Shown: positions 41,425-54,139, counted from the stretch's first letter. The stretch: 64,000 bases of DNA from Ramazzottius varieornatus (GCA_001949185.1 BDGG01000001.1:1858478-1922477), one strand, 5' to 3'. Made by a program: numbers and translations. Notes: generated by a model not told the origin, from the sequence alone.

Positions 41425-43947
41425 TCACAAGGCAGCTGAGGTGGCTACTCGTGGCAAGAGTTTACAGACATATCCTCCATGGCCGTTTAATACGACCGTG
41501 GCGGCTAACGGTAGCGGTTTATGGACATAGAGGATGCTGGCACTGCTGCTGGGCATCATGGTTTGCGCCGTGATGGCCCGCAGGCGCTTCTGCTCTTCAC
41601 TCTCGAAGCGGCTCCAGCACCATTCCACACAGCGAAAGTAGCGTGAAAGGCTGAAGAATAAGTAGATCCAGGGATTGGAACAGCTGTTGAGGTTGGCTAG
41701 CAGCAAGAGGATGACAAAGGCTGGTTCCGAGACGTAGGCCGTCTCTGGGAAGAACGTCGTCCAGAGAAGCGCCACGAAGAAGGGCGACCAGCAGATGACG
41801 TAGGCTACAATGACGACTAAGGTCAGCTTCACGGTACGGAGCTTGGCCCGTGTGAAGCTCAAGCCTCGCCTTTGTGTCGAGTGGGTGCGAGAGTCTGGAA
41901 GGAGTTTATGCCCACTTCCGTTCGAAGAGCCAAAGGGACGCTTTTTCATCCGTAAACTTCCGCTTTGCTTTTGGCGCATCGTTTGCCAGATTGTCCAACT
42001 GACCTATACAAACCAACCAATTTCAGATTCCCTCTCCGTCAACATCGCAACAAAACGTACGAGTACGGACTGTTCAAACCACCAAGCCTCGGAGGCCATC
42101 AATGCCTTCGATGACGTCCGCGACTAATTCGTAGAAAACTTTACAGAGTAATAAAACGCCATAATCCGACGGTATTGTTTTGGTTAGGATCACACGACGA
42201 AGTCACCCGGCATACTATTTTTGATATTTCCGGAAAAATTCACAGTGCATTCACCAGCCGGTGCTTACGTCAACATGCGATTTATAATAATCCGAGCAAC
42301 AATTAAGACCTAATCCAGAAAGACCTTCTGGCTGTTTATAACCGTGTGTTGTGACTTGCGATGTCACCAGTTAAATTAATTTGTTTGGATAAACCATGTG
42401 ATAACAATAATCGACACCGTTGACCCTAGCGAAAATATTATTGATTTCGATGAACGCACGACTTTCGACCGGAAGAGCTAAATTAAAATCAACAGATCGA
42501 AAGGAGATAAACAAACGGTGCATACCTGGCCATACGTCACGGACAAGATGAGCAGCGGGACAATGTAGATACTCAAGGCGAACCAGGAAACGTACAGCTT
42601 GGATCCCCAAGTGCCGTGGAAGGATGCCCAGCAGTCACGAATACCACTTCCTTCCACCACTTCCATTTGGGAAAAGACAAAGACTTGGGGTAGACTACAG
42701 AAGCTGGATAAGATCCACGCGTAGATGATCATCATGTTGCACCGTTTAGCGTGCCAATTATGCGAGTTTAATGGGCGGCAAATTGCCTGATATCTACAAA
42801 ACGAAAACAAAAACAATAGTCCAGAGATATTCCATCATAATTTTCTCATTGTCAAACTCACCTGTCGATCGCCTAAAAGGAAAGAAAAACATCGGAGTTA
42901 CTTTCGTGTTCCGATTTTCGGACGCCGAAAACAAAACGGCGACCAGCGAACGAAATGCGTCATTCGCGCACGCATCTGCATACAACGACCCACAATGCAT
43001 GTGAATCCACGTGTATGCAGGTGGACAAAGACTCGAGGATTCCGTCCGCCGATCTTACCGACGAAAGTAAAAGCTTAAGAACGCTTAAAAGGTAGAAGGT
43101 GTCTTACCATCATGACAAGGACCCATGTGGACAAGTACAAGGCGAAGACTTGGAGGAACTTTACAGTCTTGCATCCCATGTCGTTTCCTTGAAACCTCCA
43201 TGTGATATCCCACACCATTTGGGGAAAGATGTTGAAGAAGGCCACCACAAGGTCCGCCACTGACAGATGGAAGATGAAAAAGTACATCCGTGTCACCTGT
43301 TGGGCAAACTCACATCAGTCATCTAGCTGATTCTTCCCTCTTGGCACTATCTGCGCTAAACTGATTTTGCGCTCCAGCCTGAGCTCCTATATATACAGTA
43401 TAATAACGTTAGTTTTCGTAATCTGGACGAGTGCAATCTTGAGAATGCCGTTCAGTTAGATTTTTCCCCAGCTATCGTCTTCCGACACTTTTGGTCAGTT
43501 TTTGACGCCTATTATCTTCAAAAAAGAATGACCATAACAATCATTGGGGTGTCATCTCGCACATTAGCCTCAATAATTCTTCCAGTCCGTCGTCTCCATA
43601 AAATTAATGGTTGCCCATTACGCACAGCTGTCACAACCCTAAACGACCACTTGTGTTGAAATATTAATGGTCAATATGCGTCGGTTAATATTGCATAACC
43701 CCTCTAAACTATATCGAGAATAGGTGTTACACTAGTTATTGTGGGAAGAATACCTGTACTTCGAATGTACCTTCTTTTTGCGCCATAAAAGGATGGAAAG
43801 TACGGCGGCGTTCCCGAGCAAGGCGACTGCGAAGATAGTTCCTAGTATTCCAATTTCCACTTTGGCCAGTTCCTCATCCCTGGTCTCTAGGTAAGCCGGT
43901 AAGGTTCTATTCTTCGAAGAACCAAGCGTGGAGTTGTCGAAATCCAT
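41425..43947 (-). CDS. Vasopressin/oxytocin-receptor-like GPCR
   Basis: Five exons (43771-43947, 43108-43296, 42862-42872, 42526-42793, 41425-42003) give 407 residues in phase. The N terminus has NST and NRT glycosylation sites. Helix 2-3 reads FFIFHLSVADLVVAFF, PQMVWDITWRF and CKTVKFLQVF, a pattern typical of vasopressin/oxytocin-type receptors. DRY is present (AIDRYQAICRPL), built from an 11-nt exon. Extracellular loop 2 holds the second disulfide Cys (RDCWASF). Helix 6 is VVIVAYVICWSPFFVALLW and helix 7 is NLNSCSNPWIYLFFS. Family members bind vasopressin/oxytocin-like neuropeptides and couple to Gq or Gs. Related neuropeptide receptors (CCAP, AKH/GnRH) are less likely given the PQMVWDIT and SCSNPWIY motifs. 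Confidence 0.88.
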
Positions 43948-46900
43948 CTTTCAGAACATGGGAAAATAAATGAAAATATATCGAAATGTTTTCAAATCAA
44001 CCAATGCATGTATGTAGGTTTTCCTCGTCGTCGACTTCGCTCAGACTATTACATGATGGAAAGAAAAACAGAATTAAAATATAAGCTGGTGTTTTTCCGC
44101 GGTACAGGAAGTGATATCCACAAAGGCGGATATTTGATGATATGATTTCCCGAAATGTCGTTGGAGATCGATTGGGAGGGAGGAAGCCAAGGTTCATACG
44201 CCTTCAAACGCTAGTACGAATGTAGTACAGTGTACGACAAAATAAATCGTAAAAAATGGGTGTTGGATGGAGCCAGATGGGTAAAGCCAATGAAATTTGC
44301 GCATGCAGCAGAATATAATTCTCATTGGCCGAGTTGTAAATAAGCTCTAGCTGCAGTGTTACGCTAATGTTTAACGGTTAATTCTGTCGTACCCTGTACA
44401 TCATTGCCGCGGCTTCTCCGAGTGCGCCACTTCAAGTCATCTTGGTCCTGCTTAAATGACACAACCGGGGTCAGTTGAGCCTGACACAACCCACCACCAT
44501 CTTCTCCTCCTGTAACCGCGCTAAAGATATGACGGAAGCCATTACGGCGGGACTATTTTGATTGGCACGGGGCGTACGAGTGAGCTGCGCGAAGTCCTTC
44601 CGCGTCGGGCAGGCTCTTTACTGTTAATATACACAGTCAGCACTCTGATTTCGCTGTGTACACAAACAGCCAACGTCTCCGATCCCACAGAGTGACGAAG
44701 AAGCGGCAAAAAAGATCGAAGTTATGACAGATCCAATACTATAAGGTTGTCAAGGTCGACCATTTCCCTTTCATTTCTCTCACGCCTGGGTATCTCGCCC
44801 ACAGCAAGGACATCCTCTCATCGAAACAAAATCGAATTATGGAGGATGCGGGGTTAATTCGGTTCGCAAGGACTCAAACCCGATAACTACCCGCAAGAGT
44901 CTTTGTACAAAAGCCAACCAATCTGATTAAGGAACACGAGGGATAATCACAGTCCATATTACGAACATCGAGCTAGACTATACCCAAAAGCTGGCTCGTT
45001 CAGTTGATCTTACTCATCGTGTGTGCCAACGCCCTGTCCCATCAACAATCTCGTGGGTCTTCCATCAAGCACGAAGGGTTCGCCCACCATCCTCGCTGCA
45101 TAATTTGCTTTCTTCCCTTGTCTGTTTCAGATAGACAAGACTAAATCATAGTGTTGTACTAGGAATAGTCAATATTCGCCATCCGACTCCTCGCAAGCAA
45201 ACTGTACCATAACAGACGGATACTTGTGAACTCTGTTACCGACACACGCTACACAATGGCAGAAGATGTTTCTAGTTCTGGTGGTCGATTGCTGGTTGAG
45301 TGTCTCGCCCTTTACTTCCGGCACGTCCAGGACGCATCGACACCTTCTCCGATCGATATACTAGACAAAGAACTTTCACCGGAGTATCAAGCCTCGCTGC
45401 ACTTTGAATTCGGTGATGTAGCAGATGGGACAGGATCATTATCTCATGTGGTGCACGTTCTGATCGTATTTGGCCGGAGGCGTGCGTCACTTTGAAAAGC
45501 AATCCTGTCCAAGTTGGTTGCCGACGTCTGAGATAAAGTATCCAGGTACAGAGAGAGACCAAGTATCCAGGTACAGATCCATTTATCGAAAGGGAGTGAT
45601 AAAATACCGGCCAATTAGGAATTTCGAAAGGTCCCCACACATCGCTCCAGGTTCTAAGATCCCTTGACCTTTGTTATATCCTGCCAGGGTAATTAATATT
45701 GCTTGCGCTCCTCCACCCACATTCAGGTCAAGGCATAGCTTTAACCTTGTTATTGTCATGCATAAGATAACAGATTAATGGAATACTGCAATCTTGGCTC
45801 CTGGAGGATTTATTTGTGGATCGAGTCCTGAAAGGCTTTTGTTCCAGCTCAATGCGAGATTACACGTTTTCATACACGAGGGATATGTGCAGACGCTATT
45901 GTTCTCAGTGACCTCCGGAAGTATCCTTTGCGCTCGGGTGAATTCACGAACTGCAACTGAAGTCAATAAGATGGTTAAGGCCTGGTGTTTCCATCCAGGC
46001 GTATCCTGTTGCCCTGTGGTGAGCTGATACGCCCGTACTGTTACGCCATCCAAGCATACAATGCGGGATGACTCTTCACCCAGGAAATCATCCACGTAAA
46101 AACTGGTCGTCTTTCGCCAATTCAAAACCCACCGACGTCCTCTCGATGCCCCACCGTAACCTCAATCTTTCTAATTTCTAACCCTATTGCATTAAAAATA
46201 TCAAAAACATTCTCGCGCAAAAGTCAAAAATAGTCCCTTATTGCATATCAAAAATATTCCCGCGCGCCCAATAAACACTGTGAAAATCGGCAAACTGAAA
46301 ACCGAATGAAAATATAAACACAATTATGTTCAAGAAGTTTCCGGCAAGTTGCATTTTCGCTCTGATGTGCAGTGATATCCATTATCGGGTGTAATGGAGT
46401 AACGAGAATATTCGTAATTACGTTAGAGACCATCAGCGGTTCGGAGGACTGCAGGGAAGATCGATGGGCGTCCAGGTCGCTTTCTTCAATTTTCAAGCCG
46501 CGTTCAAAGCTTCCAGCTGTGCCAATGAATAACTTGCTTCCTCTCTTCTCTTTTTGCCTCAGTGATCTTCTTTCCAATCATCGGAGATCGAAGTCTCCCA
46601 CGTGAATACTGCAAACTGCGGATCGAAGCTGAGCGGGTTTCTTCACTTCCTTGTTCGCCTTTCACGGAAATTCGCGCACGAGTTCGACTTGTGTTACCAG
46701 CACCAACCTCAAAACATACATCATTAATTAACTTAACGCATTCTGACGCACAAAGATCGAACAAGTGTCCAAACTTGGTACTACGTCCCAGGAACCTGCT
46801 GCCACTTTGGCGAACGAGTAGGCCCGATCATCAAAACAACTAGAAACCACGGTAGCCGAACGGCACCCGTCGCTGCCAATTACTCTGATTTCTATTTGCG

Positions 46901-47468
46901 CGTCTCAAACCTGTGAAATCGGCTGTGCAATTTTCCGCAAACAGTAAAAGGCTCTTTATGATTTCAGAAGTCTGAAGTTTGTTCATTAAGCGGGAAGAAC
47001 CCTCTCCAAATTTCGAACTGCGGAATCTTCCTCAAAGTTTGTCAAGTTCGACAGCTCGCGGAGGAGACGATCCCCGGATCCCCGCTCCTTCCCTAAAGTA
47101 AACAAGGACAGTCAAGCTTGTCAAGCAGTGGCGAGTAAACAAACTCTTTTGACAAGGACCAGCGAAATACTGTACAGCTTGTACCAAAGTTAATATGCAC
47201 CGGGTCTTCGTCTGTCCTCTCTACAACGAAGCTCTATCGAAAAAGTTCTTCTTCCACCAAAACATCGATATCGATTTCTGCCCACTTTGCCGATCTTCAA
47301 ACTTCCTCGTGAAGTTGTTTTCTCCATTCAACACAGAAGACCACACTGAGACAAGAATTTTAACGCTCTTCCAGACAGAGTAGTTTCCAAGAACATCAGA
47401 CATATAATATACTTCCATCTGGAAAACAAATAGACAAATTGATATTAAAAACAATCGAAATTGCTTCG
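43948..47468. other. Long intergenic region
   Basis: No confident gene. A plus-strand frame at 45256-45430 (MAEDVSSSGGRLLVECLALY ... FEFGDVADGTG) looks coding-like but stops at a palindromic repeat, and no other exon was found. Minus-strand ORFs at 45775-46125 and 46504-46764 show no motif. GTGCGCCACTTCAAG near 44421 is a half copy of the palindromic repeat. Confidence 0.35.
45435..45532. repeat. Palindromic repeat family copy, intergenic
   Basis: CATGTGGTGCACG and GGCGTGCGTCACTTTG arms; right outer arm GTCCAAGTTGGTTGCCGACG. Confidence 0.65.
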
Positions 47469-49481
47469 TCAAATTTTAGCGCTGAAAAATGCAGAGTCAG
47501 AGTTAGGCGGAAAACTGAATGCTGATGGTGCAACGCAATTTATAACCTTGGCAATACCGTCAGACATTTTCTGAAGATACTCGGTAGACACCATTCTGTT
47601 CACCGGAAGGTATATCACATGGTCCATAAAAAACTTGGCTGTCTGGGGGAACGGAGACAGAAAGACTTTCTCTTGCTTTACAGCACCCTCTTCAGCCAAC
47701 AGCGGAGTAGAGTCTTCGTCGAATACCGGTAACGTGCTAGCAGACGAGGAAAAGGTCTCAAACTCTGGTTGCACGACGTTGAGCTGCGACGCACCAATGT
47801 ACGCATCGATGCCGATGCGATTCAACTCCAACGAAACCACTTTCGGATCTTCCTAAACCGATAGAAATCTCTTGAGTTCAAGGTCTCGCGAACTACAGCA
47901 AATAAAGCTGTGAAGAGAAGCCAAAGGATCATCGTGGAACCGCAACAGGAAAGTGAGCTCAACATAGGCACGCTCACGGTCCACAACTATTAACCGAGGC
48001 TCAAAGCAAACCCAAAGGAAACTCGGATTCGGTAAAACCCCTAATAAAATTTACGCTGTTGGACTCACCACAAGGACCGGAAACAGCCAGAAATTATTTG
48101 CCAACGCGCTCATCCCGAACTTTCCAACGCCGTCGGGCAGCTTGTCCCAAATGTACTGTCCATTTGCCGTGTACGTACCGGGAGGAACTTCCTCAACGGA
48201 CCGCATCCTTCTGAGTAGGAGGGCTAAGAGGGCCATGGGAGGACGATGCCGTAGCCGTCTCAGCAAATCTGTCGGGAACCCTCTCAGCATATTAACCACC
48301 TTAGCTGTGGAAAAAAACGATGGTTAAGGAAGAATATCTCGGAATGTTACCGGACTATTCTAGAAAGAGCTGCACAACATACCCACATTTGTGGTCAATG
48401 TTCAGCCGATCGGTCAAAAGCATAGCTGGTTTGATGATCAAAGGTATGTTTAACAGGAGGAAAATAGCGGCGCATTTCAGTAGCTTCTGAAAATAAATCT
48501 CGCTCGACTGGATCGCATACGAGTCATGGAGTTCCTCCATCTTTTCCAGAGCAGACCTATCTCGAACTTTGGCAACACCACCTCCTAGCGCCGTGAAGAA
48601 CTTGATGGGACCAAAACTGAATAAGGTAAGGTCGGAGTATGGATCACCCAGACGATCCAAACCGCAGAAGCCCTCTGCACAATCTTCGATCACTTTCAGA
48701 TTGTGCTTCTGGGCTATCTGAATGACGGGCTTCACGTCGAACCACCTTCCAAAGAGATGAGCCGCAAGAACCGCGACGGTGCGACAGGTGATCAGGCTTT
48801 CAAGAAGATCGAGCTTTGGTCCCATTGTATGTAGGTCTAAGTCGCACGGAACAACCTACAACAGAAAGCAGCAACAGTAGCTGCATACTCAAGAACTATA
48901 ACCACACGGCGTATGTACATTCAGGTACATGACAGAAAATGTACTGTTATCCTGATCAACTCGCGCGTGTCGTCATCGCGGCCTTGTACGAAAGCCGTTT
49001 TTCTTGGGGACGTCATGAAACATATATATGAGAAGCTAGGATTTACCTTTAGGCCATTCTCTCGTGCGATTTTCGCCATGTCAGGAATGTTAATTGCGGT
49101 GAAGATTATTTCTGAGCCAGGCGGGAATTCAGAAACACGCAGAAAGAGGTCGAAAGCAGTGCGAGCAGCCAAGCAAACAATGGTCGGATTCGGATTCTTT
49201 TCCGTGACAAACAGGTGGTGAAGATTTTGCAACAACTCTCGGCGTACATCTTCTTGCTCTGCTGATCGTATGCTTTCATGAAGCCCATGAAGGATATCAG
49301 TGAAGGAGCAGTCTATCAAGAAGCAAATAATATGATAGGACAGCAAGCGAAATCCCTTGCATTTCTTCTGGTTATCAGCTGCATTCTGGAAGATGAAGTT
49401 TGAGCATAAATTCAAATAATTTCTACCGAGGAAGACCGAAGTGTAAGGGATGATGTCCGCATATCTAACTGCCAACCCCAT
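47469..49481 (-). CDS. DegT/DnrJ/EryC1/StrS-type PLP-dependent aminotransferase
   Basis: Five exons (49427-49481, 49047-49312, 48387-48855, 48069-48304, 47469-47852) give 469 residues. Seen: VCLAARTAFDLFL and PPGSEIIFTAINIPDM, the N-terminal substrate/PLP region; LKVIEDCAEGF, with the Asp that pairs with the PLP ring nitrogen; and LFSFGPIKFFTALGGG, with the Schiff-base Lys. A hydrophobic stretch (CAAIFLLLNIPLIIKP) follows, unlike soluble bacterial members, and the C-terminal half is less conserved. Bacterial family members aminate sugars in surface glycan or antibiotic pathways; the substrate here is unknown. Exon 3 is joined with a GTGGGT donor because the nearby GTATGT donor breaks the frame. 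The gene is spliced, so it is a resident eukaryotic gene whatever its origin. Confidence 0.8.
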
Positions 49482-50396
49482 GATACTGTCCAGATGCCCC
49501 AGAAGCGGTCAGTTCAGTAGTAGCATCCACAGACAAATGTTCGCAGGAAGAAATCCGTTGTCAGCGACGAAATGTGCCAGGACCACGTTCAAATTCGCCA
49601 GTCCAGTTTTCATTGCTGCTGGATGAAAATTTCGTTCATTAGATCCTTCCGTAGCTCGTGCTAGCAACTGAGTGTACTTACCTCGACCTTGCCTACTTCA
49701 TGGACGATGTCCGAGCTTCTAAGACGAGAAAAGAAAGCGCATCAAGCTCTGCAAAAGAAATGGAATCAAGAGTAATGTGACAAATCGAAGTCCCCAATCA
49801 AACAGGCTAGGTCAATCAACGGACATAACAGTTGTTTTCATGCAGTAAAAGGAAACCTGCAACACCCATCTAAGTACTGATCTAAGAAGCGGTCACCCAT
49901 CTAAGTACTGACGGGACACGACGTAGCTTATCTTCCGAGATCGAACGGGATCGGGAGCATTCTACGTGGTGCAAATAGGGAAGTACATTCGAATTTTTAC
50001 CCTTCGAAATTGATCTAGTTTTGTTCTATGCATTCACGCGGTAAGTTTTATTTTCTTTTGTGTTTGTGATGGGTCGCACCGTAGAGCACCGTAGAGCCCC
50101 GTAGGCTTGTCGTGTCTTCCGGATTCTGTCTCAGCGTGCGTCATACCCGAAATAGCTTGTTTTGACGTACCGTCAGTACCAATGAAATGTATTTGCAGAA
50201 GTACTGCTTCTACTGCTTGAACTTGACCGGGATGTATTTTAGAACCGGTTCTAAGAATAGCAGGCCAAGAACTGTTCCAACTTGTCGAGAAGAAGAAGAT
50301 GGAAGTTCCGCCGCACGGTCGTCATAAAATCGCAACCCAAAATTGATATTTCTTCCACGATGAAATGCAATATCGTGTTCCTCTAAAAGGGGAACG
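49482..50396. other. Intergenic with the 5S-like fragment
   Basis: Apart from the 5S-related sequence I see no gene. A GTAGAGCACCGTAGAGC mini-tandem lies at 50082-50104. Confidence 0.4.
49887..49974 (-). rRNA. 5S rRNA-like fragment (pseudogene or 5S-derived SINE)
   Basis: The minus strand reads CGATCTCGGAAGATAAGC, then ACGTCGTGTCCCGTCAGTAC, TTAGATGGGTGACCGC: the internal control region and 3' half of 5S rRNA. The 5' start and the closing stem are not intact. A second copy of TCAGTACTTAGATGGGTG follows directly (49862-49881). So it is a decayed, partly duplicated copy, not a working gene. Confidence 0.75.
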
Positions 50397-51190
50397 ATGG
50401 ATCCCTCTTTCCTGAACTTATTAGTGGTGATCTTGTTGCAAATTATAGCGGCCAGTGGACAGACTTATTATGAGATTTTGGGTGTTCAGCCAAACGCTTC
50501 GCCATCAGAGATTAAACGAGCTTTCCATGTATTAGCAAAGAAGTACCATCCGGATAAGAACGAGGATGGAAAACAACAATTTATTCGTGTTCGCCAAGGT
50601 AAGATCACACGCCTAGCTAGACCATTACGCTCGTGACTTCTGGAAATGTCAATTTTCCGCCATTCAAATCTTTTTGTATACTGGTAGCGTACGAGATACT
50701 GGCGGACGTCAATCAAAGACAGCGGTATGACTCCAAGCTGAAGTTTGAGTCGCTGTTTAAATCGGATCAAGCAAACCGACGGACAACCCAGAAGCCCATC
50801 CGGAAGTCACCCTCATCCCCCCGTAGTCCCGCTCGCAACATGGAAGCGAGCGACCTCATGGCTACCGTTCTGGAGATGTTCACGCAAAGTTTGGCTCCAC
50901 CTGCGCGATCCGGTCGGAATCCCAGAACGGCCCGAACGGTTCCGGCCGACAAAAAAGAAATATCTCTAATTTTTTCAATGTTAAACTACGGCTGGAAATA
51001 CTTCACGGAATTGTCGAACCCAGAAAAACCGGACGAGCGAAAACATCAGCAAAGCCCCGCGAGTGGTGACGGGCAGGAACGACCTACGATGATGTCCAAA
51101 CTGATCAATCTTTTTCACTCGTGCAACTACGCCTCTCCTTCGTTCTCAGTCCTCCGCTGCTGTCAGAGTCTCCTGTATCTGTTCCTTTGA
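50397..51190 (+). CDS. DnaJ/Hsp40 co-chaperone, secretory-pathway type
   Basis: Two exons (50397-50598, 50688-51190) give 234 residues. An N-terminal signal or anchor ([17 protein letters not shown]) is followed at once by a J domain: [20 protein letters not shown], the catalytic HPD in [11 protein letters not shown], and [19 protein letters not shown] across the intron. Downstream lies a Pro/Ser/Arg-rich linker and a helical C terminus without Gly/Phe or zinc-finger regions, so it is a class C-like J protein. The signal sequence suggests an ER-lumen partner of BiP-type Hsp70 (inference). The last residues ([10 protein letters not shown]) are hydrophobic. Confidence 0.88.
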
Positions 51191-52150
51191 AATTGAGCTA
51201 TCTGAATAACGGTCATCATTGCTCTGTGATTAACTTTGTGTGATAGAGAAATTCTGTCAAGATAACTTCAATACAGAGGTACAGAACACGTTTTGCGAGA
51301 GCTCCGCCCCAAAAGGCTGGCCTTCCAGCGGAGCTTTAGAATGAATCATAGACCGCTTGAGTCATCGTAGAAAGCTGTTCAGGCATTCTAAAGCCCATAA
51401 ATTGGGGAAACTATGGCAGGCCTGAGCTTATGGCGGAAGATGAAACGGAAATTTCTTGGCACTGAAAGTGGTCTCTACCCATTAATCTTCTGTTGTACGT
51501 ACGCGATTGGATCACACACAAGCTATAGCACATACGCCACGTGAGCATCGCTAACTTAGCGACTGCCAGCACCTGGTACTGCAGCCAACCTGGTACACTG
51601 GCAGTCGGCTAACACTGGTTTTTTCCCAGCGGCCGACCCACCAAAACCAATGGTCACTCGAGCAACACCAATGGTCAGCCACCAGTGGTCAGTCTAACAA
51701 GACCGATGGCCAACTTTTGGTAGTCAGTCTAGTGACAGCAGCAAGACCCATGGGTGGCGGTTCTACGTATATCCTGTTGATCGTGCAGTGCCTTCAAGTG
51801 GTACTATCAACAGGGTTATCAATTCCGTATTAATCAATAGGCCAACATCTTCGAATCAATAGTACAGAATTGACTGCTCACATCCGAGATCACGACTCAT
51901 GATTCATCAAAAAATCGTCAAAAAATTAGAAAAATCGGAAAAAATCAGGGAATCATCCTGAGTGGAGGATCGTGCTGTCTGGAGCTCGAGCTTCCTCTGG
52001 CTAGAGTCCCCTTGGGTATCTATGTTATCGGCGAACAGATAGAACAGCGACAGGATTGTGAGAAATTTGTTTACTGTCTTTCGAGCGGTTATCATCAATA
52101 CCAAAAAGACCCTTCAGGGATACTTTAGGGTTCCGCCTAGACTCTAGACG
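51191..52150. other. Intergenic
   Basis: No gene. A patch at 51570-51760 repeats ACCAATGGTCA-like and CTGGTAC-like units irregularly. A minus-strand ORF at 51907-52104 has no motif. Confidence 0.4.
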
Positions 52151-52426
52151 ATGGGTGTAGATGTGAGGATTGTCACGGTTGCAGTGCTCCTGATTGGCTT
52201 ATTGGCGTCCCATGTTCATTCAGCGAACAATACTCACGGTCATCTCTGCAAATGGCACGAATGTGGCCAGGAGTGCATACCAGGAAGCAGGGAGGTCTTG
52301 GTGAATCGTTGCGGGAAGAATAGGACCCCCTGCTGCAACATTGGAGGGAAAAAGCTTTGTTGTCCGAATGACCTCGACGTCGACCCAGCCCTCGCTGCAT
52401 CTGTTGCCGATGCTGGACACGAATAG
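52151..52426 (+). CDS. Small secreted cysteine-rich protein
   Basis: A single open frame of 91 residues starts with a clear signal peptide (IVTVAVLLIGLLASHVHS). The mature part has eight cysteines spaced C-x4-C-x3-C-x11-C-x6-CC-x6-CC, then an acidic tail without cysteines. Even cysteine number and paired CC motifs imply four disulfides in a compact fold. I recognise no named family; short disulfide-rich proteins include protease inhibitors, antimicrobial peptides and carrier proteins. There is no intron within the ORF, unlike all neighbours. No function is assigned. Confidence 0.75.
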   Translation: MGVDVRIVTVAVLLIGLLASHVHSANNTHGHLCKWHECGQECIPGSREVLVNRCGKNRTPCCNIGGKKLCCPNDLDVDPALAASVADAGHE

Positions 52427-54139
52427 AGATTAGCTTTATAGAGACTTCACACGCATGCATCATGCTCGAAACTAGATCAGTTTGCTAATTGCCTCTGATA
52501 TAATATCCCGAAACGATTTTACATTCTAATGACAAACCTTGTATAGTTCTTGTTTACGAACTGCGCAACCTACCGAGAGCATCTGGGTCTGATGGTTCCT
52601 GGCGACTCGGTTAAAAATACGGACGAGTTCTGCGAAGACAGCCCCACCACGCTTTGTCTTGCTACCGGACGGAAAATTTCATTACAGTAATTTTTGAGGA
52701 ATCGCAGATTTATATGCGGGTCCGTTTCTTTAGGAAGACTAAACCCAACCGAATAAAGTGGCGGACGTAACTAGTTGTAACGCACCGAACACAGTCCAGT
52801 ACACGTTACATGATATCACATCAAAGGATGTCAAACATGGTATTCGATCCGGATTCCAGACTTCAGAGTCCAGATCGTCGCAGCTAGTGCTACCCGTAAT
52901 TCGTTTCTAGCCTGCGGTTTCATAAACCTGAATTTTGCCAGATTGTGCTCGTTATACTGACATTACCCTTCTAGGCTTCCAGTCCGCAGGATCACCGACT
53001 TTACGGGAATGAGTCGCCGAGATGCACAGTGCGAATTGGCACGGTTGGCATTTGCTGTCGGTGACATTTTTTGGGAGAAGTTCGAAGAACCTCTCAACCA
53101 TGTCCGACGAAATCGCGGTTGCTGCTGGTGAAGGGGAGGAAGGTACTACTCCCCTGGCAGGGAAGCCTGACAAGTGCGATCTGGGTCCTCGGGGGAAACG
53201 CTGCTCTGTGGTCCAGTTGCCAATTGATACCGGTGGAGCTCGAAAAGACTTGTAACTTCCTCTGGGTCAAAAAGTCTGCCGATCAAGACATTACAGCACG
53301 ATATCGAGCAGAACGAGAACGAAGGAGACAAGAACGACACAGAAATGAAAACCGAGAATTTCAGAAGCATTGCGAAAGAATGCACAGAGGTCTCAAAAAG
53401 AACGAACCTGATGAGGGTCGACGAAAGTACAACTCTGGCGATTTATGTGATTCCAATTAGTCCTCCTCACAACTGGCTGTAAAGTTCGGTGGATTGTGTT
53501 GATTTTTTAAGTGGATTACCAAATTTCTGTGTCTAGATGAACAGCCCTCGAGCACCTTACAAAGAAAGCGAAACCTGATTATCTCCTGCACACTTGACTT
53601 GAAATTTCAAATTTGCATTTCTCTCTTGATTTCCGTTCCCCCTGTGCCTCACATGGCGGGATACCTGGTCTTGGTCGGTTTTCTTCATACCTATGATCGT
53701 CAAGGATATCGGGGATAGAGATTAGCCAGAAAGAAAGTCTGGAATTTCGGCCCTGTCACGAAGCAAAGTTTGCTTACAAACTACCCCGCGAAACTCGCGC
53801 ATTTCTGGCGCGTTAGCCGTTTTTTTCGAAGTTTTCAAATCTTGTTTCACTCACGACCAATTTCAGTTGATCAAGGAAGTTTAAACTTCAAATCAACTGG
53901 TTTCGAGATAAACAGCCCGTCGTGAGAAGGACTAATGAATACTCCGATTACTTACTAAACGCAAAGACCGTTAGCCTTTCATGGCTTCTATCATAAAAGC
54001 CATTATGACAGGAATCCTATTCCCTATTCGCGAGACCAGAGGTTGCTTTCATAGTGCTTCCACGACACGCCTCTTTCGAACAGCAGAAATTCTTTTTGCG
54101 TTCGCTATCAGTCTATAGTTCACTTGAAAAATAAAAATC
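52427..54139. other. Intergenic with unassigned ORFs
   Basis: Plus-strand ORFs at 53022-53255 and 53071-53460 overlap in different frames. The second has a charged helix (ARYRAERERRRQERHRNENR) but no motif or splice support. Nothing else seen. Confidence 0.35.

Noticed and set aside
44800-44905. tRNA-like GGTTCGCAAGGACTCAAACC
   Set aside because: I could not draw a cloverleaf with proper arms or an anticodon stem.
49887-49974. Functional 5S rRNA gene
   Set aside because: The 5' end and closing stem are not intact and part of the 3' region is duplicated.
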